NCBI GenBank assembly: GCA_905202215.1
Contig: CAJKRG010000025.1
Coordinates: forward strand, 1-39,300
Length of the DNA stretch: 39,300 bases
Direction: 5' to 3'
DNA from: an uncultured Porphyromonadaceae bacterium
GTDB taxonomy: Bacteria; Bacteroidota; Bacteroidia; Bacteroidales; Muribaculaceae
The notes below the pieces were generated by a model. It was given only the letters and a program-made list of their open reading frames with translations, made no database searches and was not told the origin of the DNA. Position 1 is the first letter of the stretch, and the number at the start of each line of letters is the position of its first letter. The position numbers were made by a program, and so were the translations under genes. Shown one piece after another: positions 1-8,911 of the stretch.

Positions 1-1
1 A

Positions 2-49
2 CTCGCCTACGAAGACTTCCTCAACAACCCAATGAGAGCCGAACGCTGA
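2..49 (+). CDS. C-terminal end of an unidentified protein (partial)
   Basis: An open frame runs in from the window edge and ends LAYEDFLNNPMRAER followed by TGA at 47-49. Only 15 residues are visible, so no family can be named. The perfect hairpin with a T-tract 22 bases further on supports this being a real 3' end of a plus-strand gene. Confidence 0.5.
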   Translation, partial: LAYEDFLNNPMRAER

Positions 50-71
50 AAGAGAAGATCGATTATCTACA

Positions 72-118
72 GATAGCGGCCACAATCGCCTGACGATTGT
101 GGCCGCTGTCGTTTTATA
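72..118 (+). terminator. Intrinsic terminator of the leftmost plus-strand gene
   Basis: A 17-bp stem (72-88 with 94-110, a single G-T pair) closes a five-base loop and is followed by GTTTTAT. It lies just after the TGA at 47-49, so it most likely terminates that gene. Confidence 0.85.
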
Positions 119-160
119 TGAAAAAAATCAGGCCGTCTCCGATGATTCGGGACGGCCTGT
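119..160 (-). terminator. Intrinsic terminator of the GH35 beta-galactosidase gene
   Basis: The arms CAGGCCGTC (129-137) and GACGGCCTG (151-159) form a stem that continues inward with CC/GG. On the minus strand it is followed by seven T (complement of 121-127). It sits about 20 bases past the stop of the beta-galactosidase gene, tail to tail with the preceding plus-strand terminator. Confidence 0.85.
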
Positions 161-182
161 CTTTCAAGGTTAGGATGCAAAT

Positions 183-2552
183 TTAATACGGAAAAGGCGT
201 CTCGCCTACATATATTCTGAAATTCTTGATTGCGCCCGGTACTTCGCTTTCCATACGCGGCAGATACTGTATAGCGCTGATATTATGGCTTGCGCCAAGA
301 TCTATCTGGATTGCATGTGGGAACGGTGTGCCCGGGACAGTGCTCCAGTATGTTGATTCCTGAAGGTCGAATGTCTTGTCGGCAGAGCGGTTCACGCCTT
401 TCATATCCTCGCTGTCAGCGTAGAGCACAGTCCATGGTTCGCGGGACAGACGCTCGCCTTTGTCATCGAGCACATACATTTCGGCAATAGCGGCAACATC
501 CTTGCCGTCGATGGCATCAAGAGCCTCCACCACGATATATCGGCCTTTGACAGGAGCTTTGAGATCGGCCTGTTGCCAGCCGTTGCCCGGCTTGAATGAA
601 CCTGAGAGGACGGGCTTGGCTCCGCTGAGATCAAGATTCTCGCCTTCGTTGCGGTGAGTAAGAGGCTTCTGAACAAGAAGCTGGTCGAGCAGAGGCTGTT
701 TAAGACCTTCGGAGCGCGCTTCTTTCGGGCCGAGAATGTCGAATACTACGACTTCGTTCTCACCTTTCTTAAGCCAGCATCCCGGCATATAGAGCGTCTG
801 TTGCGGACCGATTTCCCAGATTCGGCCGAGAGGATATCCGTTGACATATACAAGTCCTTTGCCCCAGGTTTCGAAGTTGAGGAAGGTGTCGGACGGCTTG
901 TTGACAGTGAAGGTTCCGCGGTACACACCGCGTGGAAGTCGACCGTCTGCACTTTTCTCTACAGAAGCGACCGGTACAAAATTCATGGAAGTATAAGTGT
1001 CAAGTTCGTCCTCGATATTGAATACCTGCCAATTCTTAAGGTCGCATACGAAAGTATGGCCGTCGCGGTTTTCAGTAATGGTTACTTTATCGGTGATGCC
1101 TTTGAAGTCTTTGATGGCGCGGCCGAAATTGATACGTCCCATAGCTTCTACAAATATATCGAGAGTGGCGCCCTTCTTGCAGGACGGAAGCGTGAGTTCT
1201 TTTTCTCCGTTCCGGCGGTCGAGTTTGCCAATGTATTTGCCGTCAACAAATACCTGGGCGAAGTCGTGGGCATCATTCACGGTCAGGAGGGCCGGTTTTT
1301 CGAGTGCGGGGAGAGTAGTGCGGTAAAGTATGCTGCCGAATCCCTGATCGTATTCTTCCATGGTTTTGATATCGACATCTTCTTTGGGTTCGGGGAGATT
1401 ATCGAATATCGGAGCAACTTCTGTGAACTCGAACGATTTCACTGCAATCGGTTTGATTGTGGCCGGAACGGCTGCCTGCTTTTTGCCGTTCATATATTTG
1501 GCCAGGGTCTTGCGGAGTTCCCAGTATTTGGGTGTGGTCTGCCCCGATTCGCTCAGAGGAGCATCATAGTCGTATGATGTCACATCGGGTGCGAAGCCCG
1601 GCGAGTTCGCTCCGGCCCAATGCCCCCAGTTGGTGCCTCCGTGAGTCATGTAAAGGCTGAATGAAATGTTCTTGGAAAGCATTTCGTCAATCCCTGCAAT
1701 CATGTCGGCGGCCGGACGAGTCTCGTGGTTGGCTCCCCATTTATCGAACCAGCCGCTCCAGAATTCAGAGCACATGAGAGGGCTGTCAGGGCGTACTTCC
1801 TTAAGCTTTTCAAACTGTTGGTCGATATTCGCGCCTGTACCGAAATTCATAGTCCAGACAAGATCGTCGAGACCGTTGTTGAGGAAATTCGACGACCAAT
1901 CGCACTGGAAGAGTGTCACATCATTGCCGAAATTCTTGCGGAGCATGTCGCGTATCTGGGCTACATAAGGCTTGTCGATACCGTATGAGCCATATTCGTT
2001 TTCGACCTGTACCATGATGATAGGGCCGCCGTCGGCTATTGTCATTCCTCCGACCTGATCGGCTACTGCTTTCTGGAATTTGTCGACACGTTCGATGAAG
2101 TAGGGATCCGATTCGCGCAGTTTTATATCTTTTTTCTTGAGCAACCACCAGGGCAGACCGCCCATTTCCCATTCGGCACATACATATGGACCCGGGCGCA
2201 GAATTACATACATACCGTTTTCTTTACAGAGACGTACGAATTCAGCAAGATCATTCTGGCCCGTAAAATCGAACTGATCGGGCTTAGGCTCATGAGCATT
2301 CCAGAATACATACAGGCATACGGTATTCATGCCGAGCGCCTTGCACATTTTGATGCGCTGATCCCAATACTGGCGGGGAATACGGGGGTAGTGAAGCTCG
2401 GCTGCCTTGACTACGAATGGCTCGCCGTTGAGCATAAACGAGCCTTTGCCGGCTTCGAAGGTGCCCTTGGCGGTTTCGGCTGTCTGAGCCGGTGCTGCGC
2501 CTGCCGTCATACCGGCCATGAGCAGCGATAGGGCTAAGATAAATGGCTTCAT
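183..2552 (-). CDS. Secreted beta-galactosidase, glycoside hydrolase family 35
   Basis: This 789-residue retaining exo-beta-galactosidase would remove terminal beta-linked galactose from glycans in the periplasm or on the cell surface. Residues 1-19 form a signal peptide (ILALSLLMAGMTAGAA). The GH35 barrel spans about residues 33-350 and shows GPYVCAEWEMGGLP near 121 and VQVENEYGSYG near 181-191. By comparison with human GLB1, Glu186 is the likely acid/base and Glu263 in SEFWSGWFDKWG the nucleophile. Galactose-binding-like beta-sandwich domains follow, and the last 130 residues resemble an F5/8 type C (discoidin) carbohydrate-binding module. The gene stands alone, with its own -7 box upstream and terminator downstream. 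No SusC/D genes are adjacent, so the polysaccharide target cannot be inferred. The family is clear, the exact substrate is not. Confidence 0.95.
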   Translation of the reverse strand: MKPFILALSLLMAGMTAGAAPAQTAETAKGTFEAGKGSFMLNGEPFVVKAAELHYPRIPRQYWDQRIKMCKALGMNTVCLYVFWNAHEPKPDQFDFTGQNDLAEFVRLCKENGMYVILRPGPYVCAEWEMGGLPWWLLKKKDIKLRESDPYFIERVDKFQKAVADQVGGMTIADGGPIIMVQVENEYGSYGIDKPYVAQIRDMLRKNFGNDVTLFQCDWSSNFLNNGLDDLVWTMNFGTGANIDQQFEKLKEVRPDSPLMCSEFWSGWFDKWGANHETRPAADMIAGIDEMLSKNISFSLYMTHGGTNWGHWAGANSPGFAPDVTSYDYDAPLSESGQTTPKYWELRKTLAKYMNGKKQAAVPATIKPIAVKSFEFTEVAPIFDNLPEPKEDVDIKTMEEYDQGFGSILYRTTLPALEKPALLTVNDAHDFAQVFVDGKYIGKLDRRNGEKELTLPSCKKGATLDIFVEAMGRINFGRAIKDFKGITDKVTITENRDGHTFVCDLKNWQVFNIEDELDTYTSMNFVPVASVEKSADGRLPRGVYRGTFTVNKPSDTFLNFETWGKGLVYVNGYPLGRIWEIGPQQTLYMPGCWLKKGENEVVVFDILGPKEARSEGLKQPLLDQLLVQKPLTHRNEGENLDLSGAKPVLSGSFKPGNGWQQADLKAPVKGRYIVVEALDAIDGKDVAAIAEMYVLDDKGERLSREPWTVLYADSEDMKGVNRSADKTFDLQESTYWSTVPGTPFPHAIQIDLGASHNISAIQYLPRMESEVPGAIKNFRIYVGETPFPY

Positions 2553-2593
2553 TTATATGGATTGTGTTGGTTGGTATTAGAAAGATATCTTCA

Positions 2594-2601
2594 CAAAGGT
2601 A
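2594..2601 (-). promoter_or_regulatory. Bacteroidetes -7 promoter box for the beta-galactosidase
   Basis: The minus strand reads TACCTTTG, a perfect match to TAnnTTTG, 41 bases before the ATG at 2552. No good TTTG is seen 19-21 bases upstream, where the rarA terminator lies instead. Moderate support. Confidence 0.6.
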
Positions 2602-2634
2602 ATAAATAAAAGGCACACGAATGTTTCGTGCGCC
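2602..2634 (-). terminator. Intrinsic terminator of rarA
   Basis: A 10-bp stem with one mismatch (2612-2621 with 2625-2634) is followed on the minus strand by TTTTATTTAT. It is about 50 bases beyond the rarA stop and directly abuts the -7 box of the next gene. Confidence 0.75.
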
Positions 2635-2685
2635 AATAATATCGGTGAAAAGTGTAATTTTGACACAATAGCGACCGGCTGTGAA

Positions 2686-3960
2686 TTATTTGTCCCCCCA
2701 CCGGCTCCGATGGCGTTGAAGCATAATATCTTCGGCCGGATTGCTACCTGCATTCCAGAATTTTTTATCTGCTATGGCATCGGGTCGGAATTGTTGAACC
2801 ACGAAGTTGCCGGGATAGTCGTGAGCATACAGATAATTCTGCCCGTAGCCCATTTTTTTCATGAGAGTGGTCGGTGCATTGCGCAGGTGTAGCGGTACAG
2901 GAAGATTGCCGCTCCGTTCTACCTCGGCGAGCGCCGAGTCTATGGCCATGTATGCCGAGTTGCTTTTTGCCGAAAGAGCGAGATAGATCGTACACTCCGA
3001 CAGAGGGATTCGTCCTTCGGGCATTCCGATTTTACGTATTGCATCGAATGTGGCGTTTGCGATAAGCAATGCGGTAGGATTTGCGAGACCAATGTCTTCA
3101 GAAGCCACAATCACCAGTCGCCGCGCTATGAATTCGGGATCTTCACCTCCGGCAATCATGCGGGCGAGCCAGTAGACTGCCGCATCAGGATCGCTGCCTC
3201 GTATGCTTTTTATGAATGCCGAAATTATATCGTAGTGCATTTCGCCGTTTTTGTCGTAGGCCTGGGGATTTTCCTGAAGGCGTTCGGTGACGACACGGTC
3301 GTTGATCACTATCTCCTCGCCGTGCGGTGTCGACTGTTCGAGAAGGTCAAGTATATTCAGCAGTTTGCGGGCATCGCCTCCGCTATAACGGAAAAGAGCG
3401 CTTGTTTCTTCCACTCTTACCGGATTGCGCGACAGCACGGAGTCTTCTCTGACAGCTCTATCGAGCAGGGTCTGCAGATCGGCATCGTCGAGAGGCTTGA
3501 GTGTGTAGACCTGAGCCCGTGACAGGAGCGGCCTTATGACTTCGAACGACGGATTTTCTGTCGTAGCTCCGATAAGTGTTACCGTACCGTTTTCAACTGC
3601 TCCGAGAAGGCTGTCCTGCTGGCTCTTGCTGAAGCGGTGTATTTCATCGATAAACAGAATCGGTCGTCCGGCCCCGAACATGTTTCCTGATTCTGCACGG
3701 CAACGGTCGATGACCTCGCGCACGTCTTTTACTCCCGAAGTCACAGCCGATAGGGTGTAGAAAGGACTGTCCGTTGCGTTGGCTATGATTTTTGCAAGTG
3801 TCGTCTTGCCGACTCCGGGCGGTCCCCACAGTATGAACGAGGCTATCTTTCCGGATTCGATCATACGGCGCAGGATTGAGCCCGGGCCTACGAGATGTTG
3901 TTGTCCTATGTATTGATCGAGCGTTTTCGGACGCATCCGCTCGGCGAGAGGTGGTGTCAT
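2686..3960 (-). CDS. rarA: Replication-associated recombination protein A (RarA/MgsA), AAA+ ATPase
   Basis: This 424-residue protein belongs to the clamp-loader-like AAA+ family (RarA/MgsA, eukaryotic WRNIP1), which acts at stalled replication forks with SSB. The Walker A motif GPPGVGKTT is at residues 46-54. The Walker B FIDEIHRFSKSQQD lies near 103, and the sensor segment GATTENPSFEV near 131. The C-terminal MgsA_C domain is recognisable by RGSDPDAAVYWLARMI and ASEDIGLANP. Length matches the family. The start TPPLAERMRPKTLDQYIGQ is the conserved family N-terminus. A terminator for the upstream TPR gene leaves under 25 bases for a promoter before the ATG, so transcription may depend partly on read-through. 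Confidence 0.96.
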   Translation of the reverse strand: MTPPLAERMRPKTLDQYIGQQHLVGPGSILRRMIESGKIASFILWGPPGVGKTTLAKIIANATDSPFYTLSAVTSGVKDVREVIDRCRAESGNMFGAGRPILFIDEIHRFSKSQQDSLLGAVENGTVTLIGATTENPSFEVIRPLLSRAQVYTLKPLDDADLQTLLDRAVREDSVLSRNPVRVEETSALFRYSGGDARKLLNILDLLEQSTPHGEEIVINDRVVTERLQENPQAYDKNGEMHYDIISAFIKSIRGSDPDAAVYWLARMIAGGEDPEFIARRLVIVASEDIGLANPTALLIANATFDAIRKIGMPEGRIPLSECTIYLALSAKSNSAYMAIDSALAEVERSGNLPVPLHLRNAPTTLMKKMGYGQNYLYAHDYPGNFVVQQFRPDAIADKKFWNAGSNPAEDIMLQRHRSRWGDK

Positions 3961-3970
3961 GAAATTTCGA

Positions 3971-4013
3971 TTATTGAAAAACGAGAGCCTCAGGGACGAC
4001 CCGAAGCTCTCGT
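3971..4013 (-). terminator. Intrinsic terminator of the PstS-like/TPR operon
   Basis: The arms ACGAGAGC (3981-3988) and GCTCTCGT (4006-4013) form a hairpin. On the minus strand it is followed by TTTTTCAAT. It begins 24 bases after the TPR gene stop at 4037. Confidence 0.8.
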
Positions 4014-4036
4014 GTTGTATATTTTAAGAAGCGTCT

Positions 4037-5662
4037 TTACTGAGCAGCTCCGGGATTGAGGAGCTTGTTGACATTGTTGTATTTCTCAATAAATTCTTTC
4101 AGCTTCTCTTCATTCTTCTGAGCGCTGTAGTATGCCTGTTCGAATGCGTAGGCATTCTTATAGAGATTGAGCTGGTTGTTGGGATTCTGAGGATCCATGT
4201 TTGCAGGATCGGCATCAAGAAGTTCGATCATTTTGTCGAGAGCGGCTACGGCCTCGGCATTGGGGCGCTTGTTGTTTCCTGCGATATTGAGGAATGCAAG
4301 GCGCTGATAGAACTGGGGGATAGGCTTGATATTGGGGTTTTCGATAACCTTGTTGATGTATACGATACCCTTCTGGGCAAGTTCTTTCTGCTGGATAGTG
4401 TCGGTTGCTGCACCGGCTGCCTGAAGGTAGCGGGTTGCCATACCATAGAAATCGTCGGGAGTAGGATTTTCCTGAAGTTCAAGATATGCGGCATAGGCAT
4501 CGGCTCCGCGTGCATACTGCTTGTTCTTGTTGTATACCGAGCTGATTTCCTTGAGAAGTTCGTCGTTGCCGGGGAATTTCTTCACGGCTTCTTCATATTT
4601 CAGCACTGCGAGAGAGTCCTGACCGATACCGCTGAGCGCGGCGGCAAAGGTGGTATAGTCGTTTACGTTGAAGTTGCCGTTAGGGTTGGAACTGAAGAAT
4701 TTCTCAGCATCCTTGACAGCCTGCTCATAGTTGCCCATAGCATTTTCTGTCAGGAAAAGCACTCGCTGGGTCTGGAAATTGGTCGGATCGGATGCGAGGA
4801 TTTCTTTAGCGGTTGTGATAGCCTCGGGATAGCGTTCACCCCAGTAGAGGAGTACGGCATAGCGCGACTTGTCTTCGGGGAAGCTGTTGGGGTTCTGGAT
4901 GTATTTGCCGTAAAGTTCGGATGCTGCGCGCCAGCGGTCGGCCTTGAAGTATTTTTCGGCAAGCTCACGCTGAACCATAGCCGATTCGGGGTGCTGTGCG
5001 AGATACTCTTCGAGTTTCTTGATCGCATAGTCTTTATTCACAAAGAAATATGCGTTAGCATACTTCACATAGCCTTCGGGATTGTTGGGGTCGAATGTGA
5101 TGGCGCTTTCGTAGCGGCCGGCGGCATCTCCGTAATTCTGCTGGTCAACAAGCATGTCGCCTTCGAGAACGTAGATGGCCGGATCCTGGCTTTTGGAGTC
5201 TTTGCGGGCTTTCACCATCGCCTTGTCGATTTCCTTTGCATATTTCACAGGATCGGCGTTGTAGTAAGCGCGTGCGATCGCAACTGAAACTTCGGCATCT
5301 TTTTTTGCGAATTTCTGGGCGTTCTTGAAGTTTTCTGCGGCTGCTGATGCATTGCCGTTGAGGAGATCGAGAGCTCCGAGACCTACGTAGTTGTAAGCAT
5401 TGTCGGAGTCAAGAGACATACCTTTGTCAAAGTAGGTCTTGGCCTGGGCCTTGTCGCCTTTTGCGAGAGCTATCTGGCCGAGATAATAGTTGGCGAGAGC
5501 TTTGTCGGTGGCACCGTCGTTGATGGTGCGGTCGAGGATTGTCTTGGCGTTATCGTACTGGCCGGCTTTGTAGTATTCAATGCCGTCCTTATAGCCCTGG
5601 TGCTGAGCCGCACCTACAAGGCTGCCGGCAAGCAGCAATGACAGGAACAGTTTGATTCTCAT
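4037..5662 (-). CDS. Secreted tetratricopeptide-repeat protein
   Basis: A 541-residue protein with a signal peptide (MRIKLFLSLLLAGSLVGAAQ). Nearly the whole mature part consists of tandem TPR helices, for example GIEYYKAGQYDNAKTILD near 27 and PEGYVKYANAYFFVNKDYA near 195. It should form a periplasmic protein-binding solenoid. It is the last gene of a three-gene minus-strand operon, 51 bases after the PstS-like lipoprotein gene. In many Bacteroidetes the pair PstS-like protein plus TPR protein closes an exbB-exbD-tonB cluster. That suggests an envelope role connected to TonB energisation, but the molecular function is unknown. Family assignment is firm, role is inference. Confidence 0.9.
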   Translation of the reverse strand: MRIKLFLSLLLAGSLVGAAQHQGYKDGIEYYKAGQYDNAKTILDRTINDGATDKALANYYLGQIALAKGDKAQAKTYFDKGMSLDSDNAYNYVGLGALDLLNGNASAAAENFKNAQKFAKKDAEVSVAIARAYYNADPVKYAKEIDKAMVKARKDSKSQDPAIYVLEGDMLVDQQNYGDAAGRYESAITFDPNNPEGYVKYANAYFFVNKDYAIKKLEEYLAQHPESAMVQRELAEKYFKADRWRAASELYGKYIQNPNSFPEDKSRYAVLLYWGERYPEAITTAKEILASDPTNFQTQRVLFLTENAMGNYEQAVKDAEKFFSSNPNGNFNVNDYTTFAAALSGIGQDSLAVLKYEEAVKKFPGNDELLKEISSVYNKNKQYARGADAYAAYLELQENPTPDDFYGMATRYLQAAGAATDTIQQKELAQKGIVYINKVIENPNIKPIPQFYQRLAFLNIAGNNKRPNAEAVAALDKMIELLDADPANMDPQNPNNQLNLYKNAYAFEQAYYSAQKNEEKLKEFIEKYNNVNKLLNPGAAQ

Positions 5663-5713
5663 TGTTTAATTAGATGATGATTTATTTGTTTATTACTTTT
5701 TCCATTTCAGTGG

Positions 5714-6727
5714 TCAGCGTTCCGGCAGTTCAACCTGCTGGATGTTGACACGGGCAGGCATAATACCTGTCTTCATTATTATTTTTTGTCCGATAGGCCC
5801 GGTGACAAAAGAATAGAAACCACCGGCAACATTCGATGTAGAAGCTGTGGTTATCATATATATCTGACGGAACAAAGGATAGCTTCCGTCGAATATATAT
5901 TGCTGATAAGGCTTGTAAGCCCGGAATTCATCGTCGCGGTAAACCTTAAGCACTTTTACGCGCTGGGTGAGGGTAGCGCCTTCGACAGCATCGTCGCCAA
6001 GAACGCTTTCGGCAAGTTCCTGCGGACTGACATCGGCAGAATCCATGTCCGATGTAATCCAGCTCACACCGAGGACACCTATGGCGTCGGGATTGTTTTC
6101 AACGATCTCGAATACCTTGGGAATGGAGCCGGCTCCGAATACCGTCGGGCCGAGTGGCTCGCCGTGCAGGAGCGAGTCCGTGAGATATGTGGCAAGGCTG
6201 GATCCGGTCTGGTCGAGAATCACGCGGATTTTGCCGCGGTCTGAGGGCTGGATTTCATTCCAGCTGGTTGTGCGGCCCGAGAGGATATCCGATATCTCAC
6301 TCACAGTGAGTTTCTCACAGTTGTTTTTTGGATTTACTATGAGAGCGACTGCGTCTACAGCAATCATGGCCGAGCGGACGTTGACATTGGCATCCCTCTC
6401 GTTTTTGTATTTTGCCTTGAGGGCGCGTTTTTCCTCGGGAGTAATGTCGCGGGCCGCCACGATGGTACGTGTATTCATTGTAAACAATGAATCGAAGGCT
6501 TCCTGCTGGGTGGCATACCGCACAAGGATATGCGCGTCGGGATATTGATATTCGAAAACATCTACTTCCTGAGCGAAAATATTCTCGAAAGTGTTGTCAC
6601 ATACCATTGTAGTCGTGCCGGAAGTCGAGGTATTCGTCTTCTTCTCATATTTCATGCAACCAGTCATGGTTCCCGCAACGAGTGCGAGAACCATGACGGC
6701 TGCTATATTATTTATGTTGAATCTCAT
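5714..6727 (-). CDS. PstS-like substrate-binding lipoprotein
   Basis: This 337-residue protein has an N-terminal lipobox (LVAGTMTGC, Cys24), so it is an inner- or outer-membrane-anchored lipoprotein. The rest is a PstS-like periplasmic-binding fold: VDAVALIVNPKNNCEKLTVSEI near 127-148, then SEISDILSGRTTSWNEI, a phosphate-binding-type loop DQTGSSLATYL, and FYSFVTGPIGQKIIMKTGIMP near the C-terminus. No pstCAB permease genes are nearby, so ordinary ABC phosphate uptake is unlikely to be its direct partner. It starts 24 bases after the small membrane protein gene and 51 bases before the TPR gene, all co-directional. The ligand is unknown. Confidence 0.88.
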   Translation of the reverse strand: MRFNINNIAAVMVLALVAGTMTGCMKYEKKTNTSTSGTTTMVCDNTFENIFAQEVDVFEYQYPDAHILVRYATQQEAFDSLFTMNTRTIVAARDITPEEKRALKAKYKNERDANVNVRSAMIAVDAVALIVNPKNNCEKLTVSEISDILSGRTTSWNEIQPSDRGKIRVILDQTGSSLATYLTDSLLHGEPLGPTVFGAGSIPKVFEIVENNPDAIGVLGVSWITSDMDSADVSPQELAESVLGDDAVEGATLTQRVKVLKVYRDDEFRAYKPYQQYIFDGSYPLFRQIYMITTASTSNVAGGFYSFVTGPIGQKIIMKTGIMPARVNIQQVELPER

Positions 6728-6751
6728 GCTGCAGGAAGTTTGGTAGATAAA

Positions 6752-7009
6752 TCAGTCGATTCCTTTGACTTGTCGGTAGGCGCGCCACAGACCATAGATA
6801 ATCAGGACGATGCCCACAACATAGCGTGTCCAGGCCCAGTCACCTCCCCAACCGAAGAAGTTGATGAGAAGGAGCACGCCCATGCCTACATAGACTATGA
6901 TCATGATGATTCCGAAAATCGAACGCATCACTTTGTTTGCGCCATTGCTGCCGCTTTCTTCCATACGCTGGCGACGGCGCTCTTCTGGAGTGGGAATGTT
7001 GTTGTCCAT
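6752..7009 (-). CDS. Small two-helix membrane protein
   Basis: An 85-residue protein with a charged N-terminus (PTPEERRRQRMEES). Two hydrophobic helices follow, about residues 28-51 (IFGIIMIIVYVGMGVLLLINFF) and 61-77 (TRYVVGIVLIIYGLWRAY), with a short basic tail. It is the first gene of the operon with the PstS-like lipoprotein and the TPR protein. In Bacteroidales genomes a similar small protein usually sits between tonB and the PstS-like gene. No biochemical function is known to me. The start is the only reasonable ATG. Confidence 0.8.
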   Translation of the reverse strand: MDNNIPTPEERRRQRMEESGSNGANKVMRSIFGIIMIIVYVGMGVLLLINFFGWGGDWAWTRYVVGIVLIIYGLWRAYRQVKGID

Positions 7010-7225
7010 ATTCGTTTCTTTATAGGTTAAATGTTTTTGTCTTCGAACCGTAGCGCCATGGCCCGGTCTTTAGAAATTAACATTTAGATCCCATTAAAGT
7101 TCGATAAACCGGTGTCGTTGAAGCGGACTTCGGTTTATTAGCCGTAAAATTACTAAAAAAGGCGCTAACTGATATGTCTTGATGTGTGAAATATGCAAAA
7201 TTCGAAAAAAATACTGTTAAAACAG
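7010..7225. other. Non-coding gap upstream of the PstS-like/TPR operon
   Basis: 216 bases between the fmt stop and the small membrane protein start. It is AT-rich and contains an 8-bp hairpin (7104-7111 with 7131-7138) without a T-tract. A near-match to the -7 box is on the minus strand at 7145-7152 (TAATTTTA, seven of eight). No perfect promoter or terminator is evident. Confidence 0.4.
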
Positions 7226-8203
7226 CTATTCGAAAGAGGGTAGGGTGCCGTCTGAATCCGTATGGAGACCCCGGACAAAATCCGGTGCTGGCATCGCCTT
7301 TTTACCTGCTGGCTGTACGGTATCGAGTATGATGGTGTGTCCGTCGCCGCAGCCGCAGATTACTTCTCGGTTGATTACAGAGATCTCTCCTATTCTGAGT
7401 CCGGAAGACTCTGTATCGGGAATCCGAGTCTTCAATATTTTTACAGACAGGAGGTTGCCGTCGTTCTGACGGAGTTCGGTCCAGGCTCCAGGGTGCGGCG
7501 AGAGGCCGCGAACATGATTATGAATCTCCGTTGCTCCCCGCTGCCAGTCTATACGGCAGTCTTCCTTGAAGATTTTAGGGGCTGCAGTCGGTTCAACATC
7601 GTTCATTTTAATCTGTGGAACAGCTTCTACGCCTCCTTTTGCAATCATTTCGACAGTGCGGCATGTCAGATCTGCGCCTATTCCCATCAGGCGGTCGTAG
7701 ACAGACCCGGCGTTTTCATCGGGGCCTATGGCGATTTTTTCCTGACCTATTATATCGCCGGTATCGATTTCGTGTTTGAGGAAGAATGTTGTTACACCTG
7801 TTTCAGTCTCGCCATTCATCACAGCCCTGTTGATAGGGGCTGCTCCGCGATATTTTGGAAGAAGCGAGCCATGAAGGTTGAACGTGCCCATCGGTGGCAT
7901 TGTCCATACGATTTCAGGCAACATTCTGAATGCGATGACAATGAAAAGGTCGGCTCCGATAGCGCGTAGCGCTTCGATAAACTGCGGATCTTTTAACTTC
8001 TCAGGCTGTAACAATGGCAGATCATGTGCCTCTGCATATTCCTTGACAGCCGAACGGATCACTTTGTGACCGCGTCCGCCGATTTTGTCGGGCATTGTCA
8101 CGACTGCGGCGACATCGAAACCATGGCTGATAAGACGGTCGAGACTCGCTACTGCAAATTCAGGTGTCCCGAAAAAAACTATCTTAAGATTTTTCTTTTC
8201 CAT
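7226..8203 (-). CDS. fmt: Methionyl-tRNA formyltransferase
   Basis: Fmt transfers the formyl group of 10-formyl-tetrahydrofolate to Met-tRNA(fMet) for translation initiation. This copy has 325 residues, slightly longer than the E. coli enzyme (about 315). The N-terminal formyltransferase domain begins KIVFFGTPEFAVASLD. The catalytic region reads FNLHGSLLPKYRGAAPINRA with Asn109 and His111, and the third catalytic residue is Asp147 in EIDTGD. The C-terminal domain covers about 215-320 with the typical WQRGATEIHNHVRGLSPHPG. Its ATG overlaps the stop of the upstream pseudouridine synthase gene by one base (TAATG), which indicates translational coupling in one operon. Confidence 0.97.
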   Translation of the reverse strand: MEKKNLKIVFFGTPEFAVASLDRLISHGFDVAAVVTMPDKIGGRGHKVIRSAVKEYAEAHDLPLLQPEKLKDPQFIEALRAIGADLFIVIAFRMLPEIVWTMPPMGTFNLHGSLLPKYRGAAPINRAVMNGETETGVTTFFLKHEIDTGDIIGQEKIAIGPDENAGSVYDRLMGIGADLTCRTVEMIAKGGVEAVPQIKMNDVEPTAAPKIFKEDCRIDWQRGATEIHNHVRGLSPHPGAWTELRQNDGNLLSVKILKTRIPDTESSGLRIGEISVINREVICGCGDGHTIILDTVQPAGKKAMPAPDFVRGLHTDSDGTLPSFE

Positions 8204-8892
8204 TATTCGGATCGGGTTGCTCCCTCCTCAAGGGCTTTCCAGAGAGAATCGCCGGAGGGTACGGGTGCTGTTATGTCGATTTCTTTTTTAGATACCGGGT
8301 GCACAAAGCGTATGCGGCGTGCGTGTAGCGATATGCTTCCGTCGGGATTGCTGCGTTTAGCTCCGTATTTCAGGTCGCCTTTCACGGGACAGCCTATTGA
8401 CGACAACTGTACGCGGATCTGATGTTTGCGTCCTGTCATCAGATTAACCTCAAGAAGATTGTAGCGTTCAGTTGAGGCGATGAGTCTGTATGTCAGACGT
8501 GCTTCTTTCGCACCGGGACGTGGCGTCGGCGAGGCATAGGATTTATTGTTGCGTTCGGTGGTGGTGATGTAGTGAGTCAGAATCGCTTCCGGTTCGGCGG
8601 GAGTACCGCCGGTAACGGCCCAGTAGGTTTTATGCACATCTCCGGAAGCAAACATGGCATTAAGCCTTGCGAGAGCTTTGGATGTTTTTGCGAATACCAC
8701 AACCCCTGATACAGGACGGTCAAGCCGATGTGCCACACCGATAAAAACATTGCCGGGTTTGGCGTCTCGTTCCTTTATGAATCGTTTCAGAGTTTCCGAC
8801 AGAGGCTCGTCGCCGGTTTTGTCGCCTTGTACGATTTCTCCGGAACATTTGTTGACTATGATGATATGATTGTCTTCGTAGAGTATCTCCAT
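8203..8892 (-). CDS. RluA-family RNA pseudouridine synthase
   Basis: A 229-residue stand-alone RluA-type catalytic domain that isomerises uridine to pseudouridine in rRNA or tRNA. It lacks an S4 domain. The catalytic Asp is in HRLDRPVSGVVVFAKT, where the family more often has HRLDRDTSG. The motif MTGRKHQIRVQLSSIGCPVKGD is also present. I place the start at the ATG giving MEILYEDNHIIIVNK, because this is where homology to the family begins and because a complete promoter lies at 8912-8943, downstream of any longer start. The RNA target cannot be told from sequence. It is cotranscribed with fmt. Confidence 0.93.
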   Translation of the reverse strand: MEILYEDNHIIIVNKCSGEIVQGDKTGDEPLSETLKRFIKERDAKPGNVFIGVAHRLDRPVSGVVVFAKTSKALARLNAMFASGDVHKTYWAVTGGTPAEPEAILTHYITTTERNNKSYASPTPRPGAKEARLTYRLIASTERYNLLEVNLMTGRKHQIRVQLSSIGCPVKGDLKYGAKRSNPDGSISLHARRIRFVHPVSKKEIDITAPVPSGDSLWKALEEGATRSE

Positions 8893-8911
8893 ATTTTCAG
8901 GTAAGTTGCAA

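Noticed and set aside
654..1577. Long plus-strand open frame (307 codons) opposite the beta-galactosidase gene
   Set aside because: It lies entirely antisense to a clear GH35 gene. The predicted protein has low-complexity Phe/Val/Arg-rich composition with no family features, as expected of a shadow frame.
5714..6727. Phosphate ABC-transporter component PstS
   Set aside because: The fold is PstS-like, but no pstC, pstA, pstB or phoU genes are nearby. The operon context is that of the Bacteroidetes TPR/TonB-associated family.
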